From NCBI GenBank assembly GCA_963576475.1, contig OY754964.1, forward strand, positions 49,375,473 through 49,439,472: a stretch of 64,000 nt of DNA. Direction: 5' to 3'. This DNA comes from Molanna angustata. Its lineage: Eukaryota; Arthropoda; Insecta; Trichoptera; Molannidae. A program made the translations under genes and the position numbers. The notes below the pieces were generated by a model. It worked only from the letters and a program-made list of their open reading frames with translations, was not told the origin of the DNA and ran no database searches. Shown piece after piece: positions 22,060 to 33,940 of this stretch. Numbering within the stretch: position 1 is the first letter of the stretch; each line of letters begins with the position of its first letter.

Positions 22060-22320
22060 TTAATTAATAATCTCTTCTCTTCTCTGTGTACCGTATCAGG
22101 TCCCTCTGGAGAATGCCTCTCTGTCCTGCGCCATTCGGACCAGCTCTCCTACCTGCGTTATACCAGTCCAGTGTCGGATATTGTGCAGCCAAGACATCTG
22201 CCTTCTCCCAACTCCACGACGACCCTCAATCTTGCCTTGTATTATCAGCTGCAACAATTTATACTTTTTTCCTCGCAGATTATTAAACAATTTGAATTGA
22301 TTCTATATCTTTAGTAAGTG
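22060..22320 (-). pseudogene. RTE-like LINE (type I), C-terminal fragment
   Basis: KYKLLQLIIQGKIEGRRGVG, RRQMSWLHNIRHWTG and ELVRMAQDREAFSRGT in one frame, the conserved end of the type I family. Abuts the type H fragment on the same strand. Confidence 0.8.
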
Positions 22321-23154
22321 TTGTTTTTACCCTACTAGCACATCATCAAGAATATTATTGTCAAAGTCTACATTGGAGGAAAAAGCTATAGACAACATTG
22401 GACCAAAAGATGGAATAAAAATTAAATGTTTTTCTTAAATAAATAGACAAATAAAATTACATCTTTCCGAGATAAATACAAATAAATAAATATTTATTAT
22501 TTAACTAAGTTTAGTTTGTCGATCGACAATTCTTGATAGAACTCCATTGTACGTTGATATGTTATAAAAATATAAAAATACTTATAGTTCTATTGTATTT
22601 ATTAGATTATTGACGCGTTTCGTGCAAAGCACATCGTCAGAATAATGCTCTACAAGACTGAGACTAGTGGTTATATACAAAATTTACATGACAGGTGTAT
22701 AAAAATGTTGGTTTTTGAACGGTTGAAAAGAAGTTATATAATGCAAATGAATCTATACAAATGTACGTTTTAATACAATGAAAGTAGTTGGGTCACTGGT
22801 TGTAGTCCCCTGTGTCCATTAGGTCTGTAACAAAAGAAATCGACAGCAGTAAAATTCGAAAGGTAAATAATATTGTATTTATTATTTTGTAATAAATATA
22901 CCAAAAATCACACTCAAATAATATTTATTACAATAAACAAATTATCAGAATATTATTTTACAAACTATATTAAACATAGGTACCTACAGTTATGAAACAG
23001 ATAATCGTTTGTACAATCATACTTATTATATTATCTTTGGATATTTGTTATATTTTAGTAGATATACTTGTGTGAGATATTCCATGATCGTTTTTTTTCA
23101 TTATTTATTTTCATAGATACATATTTTTCTAAAAAAAAGAATAAATACGTAATT
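22321..23154. other. Unassigned interval containing a hammerhead-like motif
   Basis: Apart from 22611-22640 no structure is recognised. 22336-22360 (AGCACATCATCAAGAA) looks like a decayed second copy of the same motif. Confidence 0.35.
22611..22640 (-). ncRNA. Hammerhead-ribozyme-like motif (candidate)
   Basis: Minus strand reads CTGACGA, T, stem GTGC-TTT-GCAC, GAAAC, GCGTC. CUGANGA and GAAA are the two conserved core strands of hammerhead ribozymes, and Penelope-like elements are known carriers with very short stem III. The unpaired T after CUGANGA breaks the usual G10.1-C11.1 pair, so activity is doubtful. Confidence 0.35.
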
Positions 23155-23290
23155 TACAACTTGACACATTCCCTTAATATAAAATGCTTGTGTTATAGGC
23201 GATCGAAATAGGTTGAAGCAGCTAGGGTTGGGTTTGAGCTCTACATCACTGGATTATCAAGCCAATGCGATGCCTGTTTTAGCACCAATG
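23155..23290 (-). mobile_element. SINE-C, strongly decayed copy
   Basis: On the minus strand the segment after the tRNA-like head reads CCTATAACACAAGCATTTTA and GGGAATGTGTCAAG, matching the SINE-C body CCTATAGCACAAGCATTTAT...GGGAACGTAGG. The head keeps ATAATCCAGTGATG. Confidence 0.55.
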
Positions 23291-23645
23291 CTTGTCTATT
23301 TTGCATAGGTACCTATAGTAAAATTATTTTTTGATCTGGCAATTGAATTTTTAATAACCATTCTTAAGGTCTAGAGATATTGGCAAAATAAAAATGTCTC
23401 GGAGAAGTTGTATGTTTCTATCTGTATGAAAGAATTTAAAGATTATTTATCAAATATTCAAAATGTAGATTTTGCAACACTTATAATATTGTAGTGCTGC
23501 CGTTTTTTATAAGACGAAGTAACAGTGACTTAATATTTCTACTTGACTTGTTGAATTATTTTATTGATTGTCAATAATTACTCCGAAACATACAGTTTAA
23601 TGTATTCGCTAAGACGGACAAGGCACTCTGCACTGCTATATATCT

Positions 23646-24479
23646 TGTGGCAGACCACATCTCGAAATTTCTTTCGAGCGCGCGCCTAGTGACGGCAAGT
23701 ATATTTGTTTGTCGCTAGGCCGAGTTCATCGCCCGCAACGTCAAACAAGTGACAATACTCATCAACTGGGTATGACAGTTCAATGAAATAAGTCTAGAAA
23801 GTTCGAGGACATTGAACTTGCTACCCCCAGCGCAGCACTATTTAAGGAAGTCTACACCAGTACACCTGTACACGTCGTCACTTCATTTCCGTATTTCTGT
23901 CACTTCACGCCGCCGTTACGACTACGCTACCACTGGTCGCTTCTCGACCACGCCGTATCGCCGACACTTCATATCTCGACCACCGGTCAACTCTCGACCT
24001 CGCGAGCACGATGGTACTTCACCATGCGAAGATTCGGACACTTCGAACACACCCGCTAACTCGCTCGTTATACCTGCTCATCGTGAGAAAGTTCCTTTGT
24101 AAGTTATTTTATCAATTGTAAGCAAACTATCCTTTAAGCAAACTATTAATTGTGATCAATATACTCATTGTAACTTTTGACCATTATTTGTTCTTCTCTC
24201 TCAACCACTGTCCTTGTGTTCTTATTTCAAATGATATCCACTTAATTGGGATATAGTAAACTCTCTTTATTGGTAACCCATCTGGTTACCACATATATTT
24301 AATAGTAACCCCTCTGGTTATTAACTACGCTTGATTTGTAGCCCATCTGGTTACTAATCAGCTAAAATCTAAATAAATGTAACTCAAGTCATATTGCTAT
24401 ATCTAAATAAACGTAACTCAAATATTGCTATATCTAAATAAATGTAACTCAAATATTGCTATAAATGCCCCATTGTGCA
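23646..24479 (+). mobile_element. LTR-like block (possible solo LTR)
   Basis: A GC-rich island beginning TGTGGCAGACC and ending TGTGCA, with a TATA-like CTATTTAAG (23836-23845), downstream repeated TCGACCACGCC / TCGACCACCGG words, three AACCCATCTGGTTAC units (24273-24360) and three ATCTAAATAAATGTAACTCA units (24367-24461) that hold AATAAA signals. I could not find a matching target-site duplication and there is no second LTR or gag-pol. The 96-codon frame at 23812-24102 shows no known domain. Confidence 0.4.
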
Positions 24480-25664
24480 GGTATATACATAAACTACATA
24501 TTCAAAAGTTGTAAATTAATCTTATTAGGTACCTAGATATTTTTCACCTGTCATCGAAAAATTATCCTTTTGATAAGGTAGATGTAGTATTTCTCACTGT
24601 TCTTAAATCTTTTATAAATTTAGTTTATTTTTTTTAATATTCCATTACAGATATTTTTCTTGTTATTTTGTTTTTTTACTTGTGCTACTCTTTCACACTC
24701 TTACACATATATTCGCTCTCGCGCACACACTTGCATATACATATACACACACATACTATGCTCCACCCTGTTTTCCCTTCCTCCTCGTTTCTTGTCTTTT
24801 ATATCGTTTTTTCTTCAATAATATTTTTTTTGTTGCAATAAAATCAATTGACAAAATTTATGAACATATATATACCTACCAAAGTATTTTTTTCACGAAA
24901 ATTCGATGACTAAAGTGAAATTAAATTTAGACCTCGATAATGCCGAAAAACCTCGGAGAAAACGTTCAGTCATTGTAATCGAATTTTTGTGGAAAAATAC
25001 TGTGGTATATGTTCATTTATTTTAAAATGGGTTTCCACTCTCTTATCACGAAAACTTTAGAATCATTAACTTAATAAATTAAGATAGTGCGATATTAAAG
25101 TGCGTCGAGATATGCATTCGTTTTTGTTAATGTTAAATTGAATAAAACATTGTTTTTTTAATGTAGTACGTATGCTCATCTTTTAAAAAAATAAAATATA
25201 ACATGCTGATCCAGTTTATTAGGATTCGACAATAAATTAAATCTATTTTATTTTTATTAAGACTAGGGATGTTCCATTAGGTACAGGTGGATACATTCGA
25301 TAAATTGTTTGTGAGAATCTGACATTTGTAAAATGTCAAGGTATTTCTTGACAAAATTAATCATAAATGTCAAAAAATCATATCAAATTAGTGGTTAGCA
25401 GCACACCAATGTTAAAATATTCATAGAAATTCATATCTCATATCAATTTTGTTATTTCCTCATGAAAAATATTTATGTTCGATTATTTTTATCGTCCATT
25501 TATGATATTTGTTACACGTAGAATCTGATCCTGACACACGTAGGTATCCATTAATTATTTGTAAAAAACAATCCTTCTGATTTGAAGATACAACTAAGGT
25601 CATTTGTATAAATAACTATTTTCAGGCAAAGAGAATAAATACTTCAAGACAAAAAATTTCATGA
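24480..25664. other. AT-rich interval without recognised gene
   Basis: Includes a CA/CATA-rich stretch at 24700-24765. No gene. Confidence 0.3.
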
Positions 25665-26205
25665 TTCGAATATTTTAAAAGTTGAATATACGCAAAAAAC
25701 AACTTATCAATAGATGGCAAAACCAAAAAGGTTTCTTCATTATTTCATAGATGGCGATACTAAAAATGTGTTTTTTTTAAACAAATTGTATACCATTATT
25801 GAAATATACTTACAGAATTTTCAAAAATTATATTGATATGGGAGCTCAATAAGAATGCATAATTTGTGAGCGTTGCGCAAGCGCACAAAGTAATATTATA
25901 TTTTATATTATATTACTTCTGGGACAACTTACAGGTACTATGTCAAATATTAATTTAACACGCACCCAATAACAAGTTGCCACATTCTGGAGACTTACTT
26001 TATTAATCGTCTCATAGATCCAGACTGAAAACACAACTAAAAACTGTGTCTCCACCGGGAACTAAACTACTTAAACTAAACTAGCCGATGACAGGTCGTA
26101 AGCCCTGTAGGTGCCTTGAGTTCCTGGTTCTTCTATAAAATTCCAACTTCGTCTCTATTGAGATGTTGAAAAATTGTCAAAAACGTTCATAATTTGTTCA
26201 AACTC
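25665..26205 (-). mobile_element. Family B element, minus strand, split by SINE-A
   Basis: Starts with the TIR TTCGAATATTTTAAAAGTTG plus AATATACGCAAA, continues through AATAGATGGC, GTTGCGCAAGCGCACAAAG, is interrupted by SINE-A at 25912-26062, and resumes GCCGATGACAGGTCGTAAGC to TCTATTGAGATGTTGAAAAA. Family B is about 430 bp, non-coding and TIR-bearing. Confidence 0.7.
25912..26062 (-). mobile_element. SINE-A nested in family B, 5'-truncated
   Basis: ATTACTTCTGGGACAACTTA, AACACGCACCCAATAACAAG, CCAGACTGAAAACACAACTA and TGTCTCCACCGGGAA; the box A/B head is missing. The host B element resumes at TAGCCGATGACAGG. Confidence 0.8.
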
Positions 26206-26390
26206 ATCGAGACGCTTTTCCTAACTATTGACAATTTCAAATTGATAAAATTACAAAGATTTGAAAATGATGGAAAGCGTAGAAGGCTTTGGAAATCTAT
26301 TTCAACAAAGTACCAAATTAATAAATAAAAATATTAAAAATACGAACTTGAAATTTTTAAATATATATATTTTATAAATAAATTTACTTA

Positions 26391-26569
26391 GATGGGTCGA
26401 TGACAGAGCGGTTAGCGCGCTGGGCCAGTAATCCAGTGGTCGCGAGTTCGAATCCTGCCTCGACCGATTTCGTTCACCTATAGCACAAGCATTTATATGC
26501 TTATTTTAGGGAACGTAGGAAGATGTATATGTACTTGTTTAACAAGGACATAATCATTTTTTTTTTAAA
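26391..26569 (+). mobile_element. SINE-C copy 1, near full length
   Basis: tRNA-like head GATGGGTCGATGACAGAGCG, GTTAGCGCGCTGG, AATCCAGTGG, box B GAGTTCGAATCC, then CACCTATAGCACAAGCATT, GGAACGTAGGAAGATGTATA and GTTTAACAAGGACATA with an A/T tail. Best reference copy for this family in the window. Confidence 0.85.
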
Positions 26570-26699
26570 AAACAAAAAAAAATATTTATTACCATAAATG
26601 AGTTATGTATTACAACCGGTTTAAGAACGTATTATTTTTTTTTCGGGACGAATGACAATAGATATTAATAAGATATTTTTCATTTCAAGCATTTCAAAG

Positions 26700-26825
26700 T
26701 AATGCTAGCCCTAGAACTGCTAGCCCTAGAACAGGATTTCCTAGTTGGGCAGCAGTAATCTAATTATGTATTGTTGTCATTATAAATATGGTGTGATAAA
26801 TAAATAAATAAAAAATAAAATAAAT
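26700..26825 (+). mobile_element. LINE 3' tail with (AAAT)n
   Basis: TGCTAGCCCTAGAAC is present twice in tandem (26702-26732), followed by CAGCAGTAATCTAATTATG and a GATAAATAAATAAATAAA tail. Coding part absent. Confidence 0.45.
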
Positions 26826-27384
26826 TATTCAATTTATTCTCTATTACATTCCTTACTGATAATTATTTATTATACTCGTATTATTGCCTGTTTGAAAATT
26901 TTATGCATAGTTTTATTTATTAGTTACAATTAAATAAAATGATTAAACCGCCAATGAGTTATTTGATATGTCAAATAAATCGTTCGTGGTTAAAAACTAA
27001 ATTAATTGTAAAAAATAAAATTGGCAAATCCTTAGTTCGTCTGGTGGGTATTTATAAATCGTTATTAACTACGTGATTACTCGATGAAACCTTAATAACA
27101 TTTTTTCGTTTAAAATTTACAGTTTGAAATCGTTAAGAGTTAAATTAAATTGAACTACATGCTTTATACAATTTAATTTTATTTGATTCCCTTGATTTCC
27201 CCACCCACCAGCACTTAGTCGCCACAATTAGAGATTATCACATGTCGGTCGTACAGTCTTGATATTAACAGTCATAAGATAATTTATCACAGCGAGGTAT
27301 ACAAAAATAAATATAGTTTATTTAAAACTTATATATTTTTGCTAAAACATATTTATAAAAAATAATAATAAAATTATATTAGTT
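26826..27384. other. AT-rich interval without recognised gene
   Basis: No structure recognised. Confidence 0.3.
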
Positions 27385-27545
27385 ACTTCTCGGGCAACTA
27401 ATAGGTACCTACTATGTCAAATATTAATTCAACGCGTATCCAATAAGATGTTGCTATATCTTGGAGACTTATTTATCTTCTCACAGGTCCAGATTGAAAA
27501 CACAATTAAAAAATGTGTCTCAACCAACTGAGCCACGGCGGCCGA
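27385..27545 (-). mobile_element. SINE-A with internal deletion
   Basis: ACTTCTCGGGCAACTAATAG through GTGTCTCAACCAACTGAGCC ACGGCGGCCGAC; the B box and the region between it and box A are deleted. Confidence 0.8.
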
Positions 27546-28242
27546 CATATGGATGACTTAAGGCCCTAGTATACCCTGGATATACCAACGGATGTACGCA
27601 AAAATGCACACTAAATTAGCTTCTAATGTATTAAACACGAGAAAATATTGTATATCACCTGATATGTGATATACAACATTTTATCGTGCAAAAATGGTGA
27701 AATTTAGAGGTTTTTTGTAAATAGCAAGAAGAGTTATTGTAATATTATAATAATAAAAAACTCAGCCGGTAGATTTTCATATTCTCTATCGAATAATGTA
27801 AAAATATACATCACAGGCCTTGTAGTTTTTTAGTTACTTACAATAAAAAAATAAAAAAGGGTTTTACTAAAACTAATTTTACAAGAAAAGTATTAAACAA
27901 ATTCAAAATTCAAAAAAATCATGCAATAGATTAAAGATGTACATACAAACTGTTTCTTATTTCAAAGACGTATCTTTTGAGGGTATTAGGGAAATTATTT
28001 TCAAAATATAATGTATAGCCTATTATAGCCTCTTAACAGAATTTCGCAGTCTCTTACCCCACTCCATAGGGAACGTTTTAGAACTTGTAGCTTTTTACTT
28101 CATCCCCGGAGCGGCTGCTTGTCGGACAAACCAAGAAACTGCCATCAAGCATATTTCATACTGCTGCTACTATAATGACCTAATTAAACCGGTAATCCTG
28201 GCTATTAGTCCCGAGCCCTGTTTCATGACACTCAAGGACCAA
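27546..28242. other. Unassigned interval
   Basis: Carries a near-palindrome ATATTGTATATCACCTGATA TGTGATATACAAC at 27645-27678. Nothing else recognised. Confidence 0.3.
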
Positions 28243-28519
28243 TAAAGATTGCTGACATTTGAAAACATTATATTGGGAAATATTTTAGTCGCAATTTCAG
28301 GAATTACGGCAGGTATCTGGAGACTAAGAATCAATGAGGAAATTCGTGCATTGACAGGGCAACCCCTAATCACTATTGAGATCAGGTTTAAAATATTATC
28401 ATATATTGGTCAAATCGTTAGATCGGGAAAAGAAAGAGTCATAAAACGCATCCTGCAAAATAATCCTGTGGGCAAAGACCTCTGGGAAGACCAATCATAA
28501 AGAAGAAATTAACGGATAT
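28243..28519 (+). pseudogene. RTE-like LINE, C-terminal fragment
   Basis: GIWRLRINEEIRALTGQPLI, KILSYIGQIVRSGKERVIKR and NPVGKDLWEDQS follow the pattern WRIRxNEELxxL ... RxLxWLGHxxRMxxxRxxKxxL ... PxGxRxxGRPxxRW of RTE-like elements (compare 41810-42178 on the minus strand), strongly diverged but mostly stop-free to 28498. Confidence 0.6.
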
Positions 28520-28795
28520 CTATGGAAAACTAATCAGCTCTAGGTCTATGCACTTTACACATATGATGTAAATATGAAGTCGATCGGACTTTTAGTTTGG
28601 GCTGTAGAGAGGACACAAAAAGGATAATTCCGTATGCCAAACGCCATACATACAAACACATCACGATGAAACTCACAGTGTGCACTCTCTACATCATGAT
28701 ACCTCTTGAGAAATTGATGTAAAAAAATACGCTTAAAATTGTGAAATCATGACTCTCCACTATAACATTATGTGGAGAGTAAAAAACATTAATGT
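28520..28795 (+). mobile_element. Family M repeat, copy 2, with terminal hairpin
   Basis: Same block order as 51078-51330 in reverse: TATGGAAAACTAATCAG, AGTCGATCGGAC, GAGGACACAAAAAGG, CCGTATGCCA, TGAAACTCACAGTGTGCACT, CATGATACC, CATGACTCTCCACTATAAC. Ends with the hairpin CTCTCCAC / GTGGAGAG (28750-28778). Confidence 0.6.
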
Positions 28796-30604
28796 CGCTC
28801 AGAATTCGCCACTATACTGATGCCTTACCTCATATAATAATTTGGAAAGGATCGGATATTTTGTATATCCAGGACCCTTTTCAGGAGCCACATTAGACAG
28901 GAATAATTCATTGTTTTGTTACCAGCAGTGAGTACATGTAACATGAAATCAAAGGTGGTCTGATTAAGTTACAATTATTATAATTAATTTTATTGTTAAA
29001 TTTTTATTTTTGTTCGTTGCTCATATTTTTGAATATGTAAATAAAAAAATAATAATATCATATTAAAAGTAACATAAAGAGCCCATATTCTATGTATATG
29101 AAATCATGACAAATACCGGCTTTACAATATAAAGACCGAGCGATTAAGGTCTTGTTTTTGCTCATCACTAGACTTACATACATATTAACCTTCAAAGTTT
29201 TACATAGTTTCATTATAATAATTATTTCGGTAATTTTCCTAGTCTAAAGCTCACGAGCCGTTTTATATAACCTAGTACTTTCCTATTGTAAATCACAACA
29301 TTCCCTTGACCTTACCTAGCCGTGCTTGTGGTTTGGAGCTTGGATAATTATCGTGTACACCGGTCGATATAATATTTTGCCGAGACATTCACTTAAATTA
29401 GCTGACATCTATTGTTCACAATACAAAACATAACCTAGCGTGATCTACTTTGGAAGTCCATACATTTCACAATAAATCAATATACCCTACTGCAATATGC
29501 ATCGCAAAAAGACAATGGGTATTGAGCATCTAACACTTCCAGTCCATCTACAAAAGTTCATTGTTTCGTGTAGGTACAATAGAGTTGCTTATTCGTTAAA
29601 CGCAGCATAAAAACAGTTAAACGCAGATTTAAAACTTTCATACCACGTTTCTTGTATACATAAGCACGCAAAGCATCGACTATCCGCTTTTATAAAAATG
29701 TCCCAATTTCGAGTTCATATTATATTTAATTGATCACCTTCATATGATCTGTATGGTAAAATAATGACATTTTATATATAGACACTTTATATGAGAACAA
29801 AACGCTTTACAAAAATGGTACATTTCAACGAATTCTTACAGTATATGTAATAAAGAAAGAGCACACACAACATGATACATTGAGTGAAAGAGAGATCATA
29901 CAATAATAGACACACACTACAGACATATTTTCGCTTTTAGTCCAGTGCAATCACATTATAATTATCTCACACACCAAGTAATGACTGAAAAAGACGAACT
30001 TATATTACATAAGTTACAGTTGTGTGATAAAGTTAATACAACAACAGAATCTCTCTACATAGCTACAAGCGAATATGACTTGACTTTTCTCTCGTATACG
30101 AAAAATATTGAATTAAGTTATTGAATAAATATGTAGCATGAAATGATATATCTGGTCGTTCTTTCACAGTTCTAGTGTAACTTTTACATATTTTCATCAT
30201 ACAAGTTAGTATTTAGACTAAGACAATACGTCTGAATACTACAACATCTTGCGTGCAACTAAAGTTTGGTAAGAATTAAGTGAAGTATGCGCCTCAATTT
30301 CTGTTTACCGAATTTAAACACTAGTAACATATCTATTATTTTAATATATAGGTAATTGGGGTAAAAGTGAGAGAGACGCCATATGAAGAGAGACCTTTTT
30401 TAGTTCACAGTTATGGAATGATGTGTTCATATTTCTTACAGTGCTTAATTATTCGACGATATAAGTAAAACTTGTTCTGTGTGACGTATTTATGAAGGAA
30501 ACATTTATTTATTGCGGAATTTATTTGATAAAAATTGTTATAATGCGGTTTTAGTAAACGTCACAAATAGAACAAGGACACAGTAAAGTAATAAGTGGTT
30601 TTAA
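28796..30604. other. 1.8 kb AT-rich interval without recognised gene
   Basis: I see no coding frame with a domain pattern, no SINE head and no TIR pair. It is one of the longest repeat-free stretches by eye and the place to look for unique sequence or distant exons. Confidence 0.35.
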
Positions 30605-30950
30605 TATCGAATATTTTTTTATTGCATATACGCAAAACATTGGATTTTTTTCCCTGTCGGGAGTCAAATGATATATTTATTGACAATAACATCTCAATAG
30701 AGACGAAGTTGGGATATTATAAAAGAACCAGGAACTCATGGCACCTACAGGGCTTACGACCTGTCATCGGCTGGTTTATGTGATCACTTTATGCGCTTGA
30801 GCAACGTTCACCAATTATGCCTTTTTATTGAGTTCCCTTATCAATGTAAATTTTGGAAGTTCTATATATTTGAATAATGTGTAACAATTCACCTGCCATC
30901 TATGAAGTAACGAAGAAACTTTTTTATAATGCCATCTATTGAGAAATTAG
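30605..30950 (+). mobile_element. Family B element, plus strand
   Basis: ATCGAATATTTTTTTATTGC, CCTGTCGGGAGTCAAA, AACATCTCAATAGAGACGAA, GGCACCTACAGGGCTTACGA, CCTGTCATCGGCTGG, AATTATGCCTTTTTATTGAG and GCCATCTATTGAGAAATT. The 62-codon frame at its start is by chance. Confidence 0.75.
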
Positions 30951-31618
30951 TTTATTTGTAAACAATGAAAGCAACAGTCCATAGGTGCTATGGTATATCG
31001 ATTCGTACATTATCTATAGACCGAATAATATACATATAATATGTAGACTCAATTAAGTCGAACCTAATTGAGTCATCATAATTTATTTGAAAGTACATCA
31101 ATATTTTTTATTTCAATTATTGGCTTGATCAAACTACTTTCAGTTACTGTATATGAAAGGTACCAGGTTCATAAAATAATTGAGTGAAGAGAAATAAAAG
31201 ATTACTCACGATATTAACTACTATATTTTAGTTACAACTTTCATACATACAATATAAATTCACTATAGAATAAATATACAAAATTAAAACAAAAGAGACA
31301 GAGTGGCACTGTGAAATATCCCCCTAGACGTATATTCCGGAAAGATCGATGGTCGCTGATTGGACGCTAGGAGAAGTATGTATCCATCTGACAGGGCGGT
31401 CCCTAGACGCTGTGCCGCCACATGCCCTTTACCAATAAGATGTGCCGCCACACGTGTAAAGGAGACATTATGATATATTCAGAAGATTTTTACAATTTCA
31501 ATAGTTGAAGTTGTACGTTCCGTACGATATTCAAAACATTTCCATAAATACTTTTTCTTTTATGACAGTAACAATCTGTTTGATCGGATACTATAAATAC
31601 CATTTTATAAGTTTACGT
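30951..31618. other. Unassigned interval with a GC-rich island
   Basis: 31300-31470 is distinctly GC-richer, contains GTGCCGCCACATG and TGTGCCGCCACACG as a direct repeat, and CCAAT words in both orientations. It could be an LTR or promoter relic; nothing coding follows. Confidence 0.3.
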
Positions 31619-31921
31619 TCATTTATTTATTTATTTATTTATACATCTTTTTGTACATAATATAAACAAATATAATTGTACACTGGCGGGCTTATTGCCA
31701 TTAGGCAATTTCTTCCAATCAACCAGATTACAAAGTATGACAACATTGTGTATGTACAACAGCAAATAAAAAAAGAGTAAGAGAAATCAAAGAAAATACG
31801 TATAACACTTAAATACTATTAAAACAAAAAAATTATAATTCATAGCAAGAAAAAGGATATGGTAAGGACAGGAGAGGAAATCGGGATCAGGTGTTCAAGG
31901 ATAAATATTCCTTCTTTAGTT
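31619..31921 (-). mobile_element. CR1/Jockey-like LINE 3' end (UTR only), same family as 1-934
   Basis: Reverse complement of 640-934 with very few differences: (ATTT)n tail, TTGTACACTGGCGGGCTTAT, TTGCCATTAGGCAATTTC, down to AGGATAAATATTCCTTCTTT where it stops (5' truncation). GTTCAT at both sides may be the target duplication. Confidence 0.85.
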
Positions 31922-33009
31922 CATCGTATTGTTTCTTATACAATGAATTAAACAGTGAACTAAAATAGTGCATTTCTACTCAATTGTCTAGCCAGCCAAT
32001 GCAAAGCTCTATTAATATGTAAATATGTTTGTCTCCCTTTGAAATCCTTTGAGAATAAAATAACAAATTCAATTTCTTCTCCCAACGAATAAAATAAAAT
32101 TACATAGGTATTTCTAAACTTATCATGTAGAGGTGATATCAAATCTACAATAGATATGTTACCACCTTATTACGTGTCGAAACTGCAAGCGATATCATTC
32201 CATCGATAATAATAATTGTAAAATCTGAACGAATTGTCCTTTATTATTGGCTAAGTGATTGTTGTACGCACTCGTTTACCAATAGAGCAATAATATAAAG
32301 AGTTTACAAAGAGTAGAGTCACTCTGCGGTCTGGTAACACCAAAATATAAAGCGGTGATAGAGTTTTAGTGTCATCCCATAACATCTTTTTATATCCCAC
32401 TACCCAGGAGATAACAGGGAGTCTAGTATAAGCAATTTTTGAAACTTTTATGGAACATTTATATACCTTCAAGTATAAAATTTAATCTACTTTACTTTGA
32501 ACGCAGTACAGTAACTAAGATATTAGCTAAATGGGTTTTTAAATATTTGAAATATTCGCGACGATATACCTTGATAAAGCAGAGATATCTGAGCGAAAAC
32601 GTCTGATCGCCAAACCTAAATGACACAATTAAAATAGGTATTATAATCCAATCTTGCAACACCAAAACCTTAAAAATTAAATATCTGAACTATTATTTTT
32701 AATACTAACCAATTGTTGTACCAATTCAATGTTTTTTAATTCGACGATTGTGAGAGAAATACTTTGAAAATTATGATTCATGTTTCTCTGGACAAACCCA
32801 CTCTAATTATGTAGATATATTATAAATATAAAATAAAAAAAAATACTTTGATTTGGTTCTCTGATACAAGGTATATCGTCAAAATAATAATCTAATTAGA
32901 ATGTATGTTACTAGTGGTTATTTACAAAATTAACCTAAATTTAATAACCACATATAATACTAATGATGTACCTACACACTAATTAATTTAATAAAAAAGG
33001 AATTTTCCT
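31922..33009. other. AT-rich interval without recognised gene
   Basis: No domain-like frame or repeat head recognised. Confidence 0.3.
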
Positions 33010-33045
33010 ACACATTCGCCACTTGCCCAGGGTGCAATAAAATTA
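33010..33045 (+). mobile_element. SINE-D tail fragment
   Basis: CACATTCGCCACTTGCCCAG GGTGCAATAAA is the distal SINE-D tail (ACTCGCCACTTGCGCAGGGTGCAA split here) without the head. Confidence 0.5.
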
Positions 33046-33199
33046 GTTTTTATTATAATTAGTAAATAAAAAACAGATAGGCTTAGAAAAAATAAATAAA
33101 ATAAGCATAGAAAATACAAATGAAAATAGGACCTAATATTAAATAAGTTTTCTTTTCATTTCAATCTTTAGAAATTTCAAAGGAATACCACTTTATTAT

Positions 33200-33306
33200 T
33201 ATTTATGGTCTCACGTTGCTATGGTTGGTTGAAAGAAATTGCATTACGGCGGTCAACCTGCCATTGTTCACATAATACTGTACATGAAGTAAAATAAATA
33301 AAAAAA
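33200..33306 (+). mobile_element. LINE 3' tail (SINE-D/LINE shared tail type)
   Basis: GGTTGGTTGAAAGAAATTGC, ATTACGGCGGTCAACCTGCC and GTACATGAAGTAAAATAAAT. Same module as 825-934 and 43010-43105 but more diverged. Confidence 0.6.
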
Positions 33307-33500
33307 ATAATATACTGGTAGATGCACGTACATAAATAAGATTTTGAGATGCTCTTAGTTTTCCACAATCATTGCTTTATTACTGTAGCAAAAATGTATA
33401 ACATATTTATTATTGTTAATATTACCTACCTTAAACAGGCTCCGCCTAGTGAGGTAATTAATTCCATTATAATATTAATGTTGTTGTTTTATTTGATTTA

Positions 33501-33940
33501 TTATTTTATTTTATTTTATTTTATTTTATTTTATTTTATTTTATTTTATTTTATTTTATTTTATTTTATTTTATTTTATTTTATTTTATTTTATTTTATT
33601 TTATTTTATTTTATTTTATTTTATTTTATTTTATTTTATTTTATTTTATTTTATTTTATTTTATTTTATTTTATTTTATTTTATTTTATTTTATTTTATT
33701 TTATTTTATTTTATTTTATTTTATTTTATTTTATTTTATTTTATTTTATTTTATTTTATTTTATTTTATTTTATTTTATTTTATTTTATTTTATTTTATT
33801 TTATTTTATTTTATTTTATTTTATTTTATTTTATTTTATTTTATTTTATTTTATTTTATTTTATTTTATTTTATTTTATTTTATTTTATTTTATTTTATT
33901 TTATTTTATTTTATTTTATTTTATTTTATTTTATTTTATT
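33501..33940. repeat. (TTTTA)n pentanucleotide array, about 88 units
   Basis: Uninterrupted TTTTA repeats over about 440 bp with no visible variant unit. Since three units make five codons, a frame of repeated Phe-Tyr-Phe-Ile-Leu stays open across it; this is not a gene. Confidence 0.97.

Noticed and set aside
21690..22314. Plus-strand frames of 109 and 188 codons
   Set aside because: Shadows of the minus-strand LINE type H and I coding remnants.
23812..24102. 96-codon Ser/Thr/Arg-rich frame as a gene
   Set aside because: Lies in the LTR-like block, has low-complexity TCGACCAC repeats and no domain pattern.
26391..26463. Functional tRNA gene
   Set aside because: tRNA-like head is part of the dispersed SINE-C with several diverged copies; not a standalone tRNA.
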